Below, piece after piece: positions 43,621-48,107 of a stretch of 48,107 nt of DNA. Origin of the DNA: Maritimibacter sp. DP1N21-5 (GTDB lineage Bacteria; Pseudomonadota; Alphaproteobacteria; Rhodobacterales; Rhodobacteraceae); NCBI RefSeq assembly GCF_019218295.1, contig NZ_JAHUZF010000005.1:1-48107 (forward strand), in the 5' to 3' direction. The notes beneath the pieces were generated by a model, which saw only the letters and a program-made list of their open reading frames with translations, had not been told where the DNA came from and made no database searches. Within the stretch, counting starts at the first letter, position 1; the number at the start of each line of letters is the position of its first letter. The translations under genes and the position numbers were made by a program.

Positions 43621-44530
43621 GGAAAACCCCTTGTCCCAGATCGACTGGACCCTGATCCGCGCTTTCCTCGCCGTCGCAGAAGAGGGTTCGCTCTCTGCCG
43701 CCGCGCGGGTCCTGTCGGCAAGCCAGCCAACGCTCGGGCGGCAAGTGCGCGACATGGAACAGGCGCTGGCCGTCGAGCTTTTCTGTCGTCACGCCAAGGG
43801 CCTGAGCCTGACCGACATCGGTCATCGGATCTTTCCTGCGGCCCAGGCGATGCGCGATGCGGCGGGAGAAATCGCCCTGATTGCCGCAGGCGAGGACGAC
43901 CGCGCGTCGGGCACGGTGCGGCTCACGGCGAGCGTCATCGTCGCGCATTTCGTGCTGCCGCCGATCCTTGCCCGGTTGCGGGACACGGAGCCGGGGATCG
44001 AGATCGACCTCGTCGCGACCGACGCGAGCGAGAACCTTCTGTTCCGCGAAGCCGACATCGCCGTGCGAATGTATCGCCCGGAGCAACTCGACGTGGTGAC
44101 TCGGCATGTCTGCGACCTGCCCCTGGGGATCTTCGCGGCGACGAGCTATCTCGACCGGCGGGGGCGGCCGGAGACCGTCGAAGACATGCTGAACCACGAC
44201 TGGGTCGGCTATGACCGCTCGGACCTGATGATCCGGGGTATGCGAGAGATGGGCTGGCCGGTTACGCGCGACTTCTTCGCGACGCGGACGGATGATCAGG
44301 CCGGAAACTGGCAACTCGTCGCGGCGGGCTGCGGCATCGGGATCGCGCAGGTGGCCACGGGCCAGTCCGATCCGAGGGTCGAGCGGCTGTTTCCCGAGAT
44401 GGGGCTCCCCGCCCTGCCCGTCTGGCTCACCGCGCATGAGGCGATGCGCCGGGTCCCGCGGGTGAGCCGGGTCTGGGACGCGCTGGCCGAAGGCATCCCG
44501 GCGACCGTCCGGAGCCCCAGCGTTTCTTGA
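43619..44530 (+). CDS. LysR-family transcriptional regulator
   Basis: A 303-residue LysR protein. The N-terminal winged helix is clear (IRAFLAVAEEGSLSAAARVL near 13-32, then ASQPTLGRQVRDMEQALAVELF), followed by the periplasmic-binding-like effector domain (about 95-295). It probably controls the divergent reductase gene. The ribosome site is weak (GGTGA next to the ATG). Its effector cannot be predicted. Confidence 0.92.
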   Translation: MENPLSQIDWTLIRAFLAVAEEGSLSAAARVLSASQPTLGRQVRDMEQALAVELFCRHAKGLSLTDIGHRIFPAAQAMRDAAGEIALIAAGEDDRASGTVRLTASVIVAHFVLPPILARLRDTEPGIEIDLVATDASENLLFREADIAVRMYRPEQLDVVTRHVCDLPLGIFAATSYLDRRGRPETVEDMLNHDWVGYDRSDLMIRGMREMGWPVTRDFFATRTDDQAGNWQLVAAGCGIGIAQVATGQSDPRVERLFPEMGLPALPVWLTAHEAMRRVPRVSRVWDALAEGIPATVRSPSVS

Positions 44531-44587
44531 CCCTTCCGTCCGGTCAGGATACCCCACCGCGGACAGTCATTCAGAAGGACAACGCCC

Positions 44588-45691
44588 ATGAGCATCGGCT
44601 CTCTCCTCATCCTCCCCGGCGACGGGATCGGCCCGGAAGTCATGGCCGAAGTGAAGCGCATCATCGACTGGTTCGGTGACAAGCGCGACCTCCGCTTCGA
44701 CGTGTCCGAGGACCTCGTCGGCGGGGCCGCCTATGACGCGCATGGCACACCGCTGCACGACGACACGATGGCCAAGGCGCAGGAGGTGGACGCGGTTCTG
44801 CTGGGGGCCGTGGGCGGCCCGAAATACGACGTGCTGAATTTCAGCGTGAAACCCGAGCGTGGTCTCCTGCGCCTGCGCAAGGAGATGGACCTGTTCTCGA
44901 ACCTGCGCCCGGCCCAGTGTTTCGACGCGCTCGCCGATTTCTCGTCGCTCAAACGCGACGTGATCGCGGGCCTCGACATCATGATCGTGCGCGAGCTGAC
45001 CTCGGGCGTCTATTTCGGCGAGCCGCGCGGGATCTTTACCGAAAACAACGAACGCGTGGGCATCAACACCCAGCGCTATACCGAGAGCGAGATCGACCGC
45101 GTGGCGCGGTCCGCCTTTGAACTTGCCATGAAGCGCGGCAAGCGGCTGTGTTCCATGGAAAAGGCCAACGTGATGGAATCGGGCATCCTGTGGCGCGAAG
45201 TCGTCACCGAAGTCGCCAAGGATTACCCCGAGGTCGAGCTGTCGCATATGTATGCCGACGCCGGTGGCATGCAGCTTGCCCGCTGGCCCAAACAGTTCGA
45301 CGTGATCGTGACCGACAACCTCTTTGGCGACCTGCTGTCCGACGTGGCCGCGATGCTGACGGGTTCGCTCGGCATGCTGCCGTCGGCCTCGCTCGGCCTG
45401 CCGATGGCGAACGGCCGTCCCAAGGCGCTTTATGAGCCGGTGCATGGCTCGGCCCCCGATATCGCGGGTCAGGGCAAGGCGAACCCGATCGCCTGCATCC
45501 TGTCGTTCTCGATGGCGCTGCGCTATTCCTTCGATCTGGGCGACGAAGCCGACCGTCTGGAAAAGGCCATCGAGGATGTGCTGGCCGATGGTGTGCGCAC
45601 CGCGGACCTTTTGGGCCAGGAGGGCGTCACACCCGTTTCGACCAGCGGCATGGGCGACGCGATCCTCGCCAAGCTCGACGCGAGCCTCTGA
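44588..45691 (+). CDS. leuB: 3-isopropylmalate dehydrogenase
   Basis: A 367-residue enzyme oxidising and decarboxylating 3-isopropylmalate in leucine synthesis. Signature blocks are present: [14 protein letters not shown] near 9-22, [10 protein letters not shown] near 136-145 (catalytic Tyr), Lys in [10 protein letters not shown] near 189-198, and [20 protein letters not shown] near 241-260. AAGGA precedes the ATG. It is not next to leuC or leuD here. A strong terminator follows. Confidence 0.97.
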   Translation: MSIGSLLILPGDGIGPEVMAEVKRIIDWFGDKRDLRFDVSEDLVGGAAYDAHGTPLHDDTMAKAQEVDAVLLGAVGGPKYDVLNFSVKPERGLLRLRKEMDLFSNLRPAQCFDALADFSSLKRDVIAGLDIMIVRELTSGVYFGEPRGIFTENNERVGINTQRYTESEIDRVARSAFELAMKRGKRLCSMEKANVMESGILWREVVTEVAKDYPEVELSHMYADAGGMQLARWPKQFDVIVTDNLFGDLLSDVAAMLTGSLGMLPSASLGLPMANGRPKALYEPVHGSAPDIAGQGKANPIACILSFSMALRYSFDLGDEADRLEKAIEDVLADGVRTADLLGQEGVTPVSTSGMGDAILAKLDASL

Positions 45692-45708
45692 TCCGACCAA
45701 TGACCCTG

Positions 45709-45745
45709 AAGCCGCGCGACTCCCTCGCGCGGCTTTCTTCTTGCG
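45709..45745 (+). terminator. Rho-independent terminator after leuB
   Basis: AAGCCGCGCG (45709-45718) pairs with CGCGCGGCTT (45726-45735) around a seven-base loop and is followed by TCTTCTT. It lies 17 bases after the leuB stop. Confidence 0.85.
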
Positions 45746-45767
45746 TCGGTCATGGACCTGGCACCAC

Positions 45768-45792
45768 CGGCCAAATACGCATCACTTGGCCG
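45768..45792. repeat. Inverted repeat upstream of the EamA transporter gene
   Basis: CGGCCAA (45768-45774) and TTGGCCG (45786-45792) form a seven-base inverted repeat with an 11-base spacer. It lies about 90 bases before the transporter start and may be a regulator-binding site; no regulator is encoded beside it. The rest of the gap shows nothing recognisable. Confidence 0.35.
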
Positions 45793-45881
45793 ATTGCCGC
45801 CTCGCATTTGATCGGTTCCCCCATGCGGGGTTGAACAATCCGAAGGGTCTGCGCGATACCGTCAGGTAGAATGGAGACCCC

Positions 45882-46838
45882 ATGAACCTGTCCGGCCCAC
45901 TTCTCGCGCTTCTGGCGTTCGGCATCTATGCGACCCACGACGCCGTCATCAAGGTGCTGGGCGGAACCTATTCGCCGTTTCAGCTCATCTTCTTTTCGAC
46001 GCTGTTCTCATTCCCGCTCGTGACCTTCATGCTGATGAAGGACGCGACGCCCGGCAACCTCCGGCCCGTGCATCCCTGGTGGACACTGGCACGCACGCTT
46101 TCTGCCTCGCTCACCGGCTTCACGGCCTTTTATGCATTCTCGGTTCTCCCGCTGGCGCAGGTCTATGTGCTGCTCTTCGCCTCGCCGCTCCTGATTACCC
46201 TGCTGTCAATCCCCATGCTGGGCGAACGGGTAGGCCCGCATCGGCTGTTCGCCGTCGTGCTCGGGCTGATCGGGGTGCTGGTCGTGTTGCGACCGGGGGC
46301 GACGGAACTGACGCTCGGCCATATCGCGGGCCTCACCTCGGCGGTCGGCAATGCGGTGGCGAGCGTCATCGTGCGCAAGATCGGCAAGGATGAACGCCCG
46401 GTGGTCCTGATGCTCTATCCGATGGCCTCGAACTTCCTGATCATGGGGAGCCTCCTTGCTTTCGTCTATGTGCCGATGCCGATCCAGCACCTAGGCGGGC
46501 TCGGCCTCGTGTCACTCCTTGGATTCGTCGCGGGATTGGTGCTGATCGCCGCCTACCGCAACGGCGACGCGGCCATCGTCGCGCCAATGCAGTATTCCCA
46601 GATCATATGGGCCAGCCTCTTCGGACTGTTCCTCTTCGGCGAAAGTGTGGACAGGGCCACGATGATCGGCGCGGGAATCATCATTCTGTCGGGGCTTTAC
46701 ATCCTCTTTCGCGAGGTTCGGCTGGGCGCAAGGTCGCAAACTCCTGTGTTGCGCACAAGGTCGCGCGGGGCCACGGCGGCGTCCTTCCGCATCTCGCCCA
46801 TCCTGCACCGCAGAAGCCGGCGCGAAGCGGCAGAATAA
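45882..46838 (+). CDS. EamA/DMT-family transporter
   Basis: A 318-residue membrane protein made of two EamA repeats, with ten helices over residues 1-285 and a basic cytoplasmic tail of about 30 residues. DMT carriers export amino acids, nucleobases or other metabolites; this one is close to the RhaT/S-adenosylmethionine-transporter-like subgroup by general feel only. GGAG lies six bases before the ATG. It is followed 45 bases later by tRNA-Pro. Confidence 0.9.
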   Translation: MNLSGPLLALLAFGIYATHDAVIKVLGGTYSPFQLIFFSTLFSFPLVTFMLMKDATPGNLRPVHPWWTLARTLSASLTGFTAFYAFSVLPLAQVYVLLFASPLLITLLSIPMLGERVGPHRLFAVVLGLIGVLVVLRPGATELTLGHIAGLTSAVGNAVASVIVRKIGKDERPVVLMLYPMASNFLIMGSLLAFVYVPMPIQHLGGLGLVSLLGFVAGLVLIAAYRNGDAAIVAPMQYSQIIWASLFGLFLFGESVDRATMIGAGIIILSGLYILFREVRLGARSQTPVLRTRSRGATAASFRISPILHRRSRREAAE

Positions 46839-46842
46839 CCAC

Positions 46843-46870
46843 TTGCCAAGGCGCCCGTGCTGGGCTATCC
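46843..46870 (+). promoter_or_regulatory. Possible tRNA-Pro promoter
   Basis: TTGCCA (46843-46848) and CTATCC (46865-46870) are 16 bases apart and lie just ahead of the tRNA gene. The -10 is weak, so this is tentative. Confidence 0.35.
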
Positions 46871-46883
46871 CGCCCGCCACGGT

Positions 46884-46960
46884 CGGAGCGTAGCTCAGCC
46901 TGGTAGAGCACTGTCTTCGGGAGGCAGGGGCCGGAGGTTCGAATCCTCTCGCTCCGACCA
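46884..46960 (+). tRNA. tRNA-Pro (anticodon CGG)
   Basis: A 77-base tRNA with CCA encoded. The acceptor stem pairs CGGAGCG with CGCTCCG, the D stem GCTC with GAGC, the anticodon stem CTGTC with GGCAG around loop TTCGGGA (anticodon CGG, reading CCG), and the T arm GGAGG with CCTCT around TTCGAAT. All arms are complete. A decayed integrase lies just downstream, so its 3' end was probably an integration target. Confidence 0.96.
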
Positions 46961-46967
46961 ATAAAAC

Positions 46968-46995
46968 AAGGCGCCTTCGGGCGCCTTTGTTGTTT
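46968..46995 (+). terminator. Terminator of tRNA-Pro
   Basis: AAGGCGCC (46968-46975), a TTCG tetraloop and GGCGCCTT (46980-46987) form a very stable hairpin, followed by TGTTGTTTTC. It lies eight bases past the tRNA end. Confidence 0.88.
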
Positions 46996-47006
46996 TCTGG
47001 GCCCCA

Positions 47007-47057
47007 CATATCTGGGGACCGTCCCAGATATGCATCGTATCAGGTCGGTCAGACCTG
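47007..47057. repeat. Two adjacent inverted repeats between tRNA and integrase remnant
   Basis: CATATCTGGG/CCCAGATATG (47007-47032) is a perfect ten-base inverted repeat with a six-base loop. Nine bases on, CAGGTC/GACCTG (47041-47057) forms a six-base one. They lie between the presumed attachment site in the tRNA and the end of the integrase gene. They may be arm- or core-type recombinase sites or simply terminators of the integrated element. Confidence 0.5.
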
Positions 47058-47077
47058 ACAGATGGCCGCGTTCCAAA

Positions 47078-47110
47078 CAAAAAGCCCGCGCGAGTCGGCT
47101 CGCACGGGCT
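47078..47110 (-). terminator. Terminator after the integrase remnant
   Basis: On the minus strand AGCCCGTGCGAG and CTCGCGCGGGCT form a twelve-base stem (47110-47083) with one wobble pair and a four-base loop, followed by TTTTTGTTT. It lies 25 bases past the ancestral integrase stop. Confidence 0.8.
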
Positions 47111-47134
47111 GGTCCCTGAATCGAATGTGACGTC

Positions 47135-47684
47135 CTATTTGGCCGGCTTACCCATCCTGTTCGCTGCACCAACGGCGGTGAACATGTGATTAGGATGGTG
47201 GTGTGCATAGACGCGCTGAAGTGTGTCAAGCGACACGCCAAAGAAGCCTGATACGTGCCAAACGTCAGCGCCGCCTTGCATCGCCTAGGTGATAGCGGTG
47301 TGCCTCAGGGTATGAGGCGTGACTTCGGGAAGCCCGGCTCGTTGGCGAACCGCCTCCCAGTCGTTCTTGATGTTCACCACGCCCGCGCCTTCGATCTCGA
47401 CGACCCACTGGGATCCATTGGCGTGCCAGCGATTGAGATGTGCATGCAGGAGCGACGGCAAGGCTACGGGGGGAGCCTGTTTCATCCGCGACCATGAGCT
47501 TGGCATCCGGCGCTACTGGTCGCTCTTTTTCTGCGAGGTAGATCCGGAGTGCCTTTTCAGCTGATCCGCTATCGTCTGTGCCCGTTGAGAACTCATTCTT
47601 GCCGTCTCGGATGACGTAGACGGCCTTTCGCGACCCCTTGGCTTTGCGAAAGTAGAGCTTGGGGCCTTTGGATTTACGCGGCAT
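47135..47684 (-). pseudogene. Decayed tyrosine-recombinase integrase
   Basis: The minus strand encodes pieces of one phage-type integrase. An intact start (MPRKSKGPKLYFRKAKG, arm-binding domain) runs to about 47485. There the frame shifts and the middle of the protein, including the first catalytic Arg region, is missing. A second frame continues with VVNIKNDWEAVRQRAGLP and the catalytic HTLRHTAIT, stops at a TAG (47287-47285) where family members have Trp, and then goes on without further stops through AMQGGADVWHVSGFFGVS to the Tyr in RVYAHHHP, ending at 47135. An internal deletion plus a TGG-to-TAG change explain this. It sits beside tRNA-Pro. Confidence 0.8.
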
Positions 47685-47839
47685 TGTTCGATCAGTTCCT
47701 TCAGTTTATCTGCTTCAATCCGACGGGTCTTGCGGATGCTCACGGTGAACCCGTGTTCATCAGCAGCAGCACAGAGATCCGTCTTGGGAATACCGAGGAG
47801 CTTCGCGGCATCCTCGAATTTCAGCAGAATGGGTGTCAT
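47513..47839 (-). CDS. Excisionase/HTH-like small protein upstream of the integrase
   Basis: A 108-residue protein with an N-terminal winged-helix-like segment (LLKFEDAAKLLGIPKTDLCAAADEHG near 5-30) and a basic Ser/Thr/Arg-rich tail. Small proteins like this precede phage-type integrases in Rhodobacteraceae and overlap their starts, as here by 172 bases. It probably acted as a recombination directionality factor or regulator; this is inference from context and helix pattern. It looks intact. No clear ribosome site is seen before the ATG. Confidence 0.6.
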   Translation of the reverse strand: MTPILLKFEDAAKLLGIPKTDLCAAADEHGFTVSIRKTRRIEADKLKELIEQCRVNPKAPSSTFAKPRGRERPSTSSETARMSSQRAQTIADQLKRHSGSTSQKKSDQ

Positions 47840-47974
47840 GTGATGTGCTCGATGCGTGGTTCTAATTGGCGTCCCATAGGAACTAAGGAAAATGTCACGC
47901 CATCCAAAACGGCAAACCGAAAAAAGTTCTCGGTTCTCCGTAAGCTTTTGACATATTGGGGGATTTTTCTCAGG

Positions 47975-47998
47975 TCCGGCGCGACGTCCCGCGCCGGA
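47975..47998 (-). terminator. Possible terminator of the gene at the right edge
   Basis: TCCGGCGCG and CGCGCCGGA form a perfect nine-base stem with a six-base loop, 16 bases past the stop of the partial frame at the right edge. There is no directly adjacent T-run, so its activity is uncertain. The gap from 47840 holds nothing else recognisable. Confidence 0.4.
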
Positions 47999-48013
47999 TT
48001 GATCATCGTGGCG

Positions 48014-48107
48014 TCAGACCGCCATCAGATCCATGAGCCGGGCCGCATACCACCGTAGTGCGGTGTCGACCTCGCTAACTCGGAGGCTCGGCGAGCCATC
48101 CATCGTG
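48014..48107 (-). CDS. C-terminal end of a possible gene entering from the right edge
   Basis: On the minus strand an open frame enters from outside and ends with TGA at 48016-48014. The last residues (SEVDTALRWYAARLMDLMAV) look protein-like. I do not recognise the family; a mobile-element gene is likely from context. It is too short to be certain. Confidence 0.35.
   Translation of the reverse strand, partial: TMDGSPSLRVSEVDTALRWYAARLMDLMAV

Noticed and set aside
1..48107. CRISPR array, intact insertion sequence or defence island
   Set aside because: No regularly spaced repeats, transposase or known defence proteins are visible; the single HNH protein and integrase remnant do not make such a system.

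Overview
The window is a GC-rich, densely packed chromosomal segment. It most likely comes from an alphaproteobacterium of the order Rhodobacterales (Rhodobacter/Roseobacter group). I infer this from protein character: a short Gram-negative porin, FtsK next to LolA, a DUF3576 lipoprotein before leuS, a CenR-like response regulator, and a RibA with a long non-catalytic N-terminus. The left edge also carries what looks like a typical rRNA-operon promoter and leader. Almost everything is ordinary housekeeping DNA. Only the last kilobase is clearly accessory.

Layout. 1-390: on the minus strand, promoter, boxA and 5' leader of an rRNA operon whose 16S gene should begin just outside the left edge. 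0.4-6 kb (minus): MsrQ/MsrP, a membrane-anchored glutamate-synthase-like flavoprotein, an Mpo1/DUF962 protein, and a TetR regulator coupled to an ABC-2-like membrane protein behind two tandem palindromic operators. 6-8.8 kb: clpB with a heat-shock-type promoter. 9-12.7 kb: a small unknown protein, a methyltransferase-like membrane protein, pyrF, an unknown membrane protein, and an SPFH/NfeD pair. 12.9-16.8 kb: a VOC dioxygenase, then RluA, a LysE exporter, free-methionine-R-sulfoxide reductase and thiolase. 16.8-21 kb: a STAS/anti-sigma-kinase pair, HspQ, an AEC transporter, an SLT lipoprotein and a UbiH-type hydroxylase. 21-30.5 kb: amidase, aminotransferase, ftsK, lolA, then on the minus strand thioredoxin-TPR, Lon-N-domain protein and Trm112 (coupled by ATGA overlaps) and exonuclease III. 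30.7-34.9 kb: an ectoine hydroxylase without ectABC, a structured candidate small RNA on the minus strand, the OmpR-type regulator, ribA, an L,D-transpeptidase-fold protein and YggS. 35-41 kb: porin with a structured 5' UTR, DUF3576 lipoprotein, leuS, holA and a GST. 41-46.8 kb: a HI0933-type flavoprotein, a small HNH protein, an NAD(P)-binding reductase divergent from a LysR regulator, leuB and an EamA transporter. 46.9-48.1 kb: tRNA-Pro(CGG) followed by an excisionase-like gene and a decayed tyrosine integrase, the scar of an integrated element.

Recurring themes. Methionine-sulfoxide repair is represented twice, by periplasmic MsrPQ and a cytosolic free-Met-R-SO reductase. Several convergent gene pairs overlap or touch at their stop codons. 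Multigene minus-strand units are tied by ATGA overlaps.

I see no CRISPR array, intact insertion sequence or recognisable defence island. The observations most worth pursuing are the minus-strand sRNA candidate at about 31.67-31.80 kb, the tandem TetR operators, the integrase wreck beside tRNA-Pro, the apparent absence of lptE between leuS and holA, and the stand-alone ectD.
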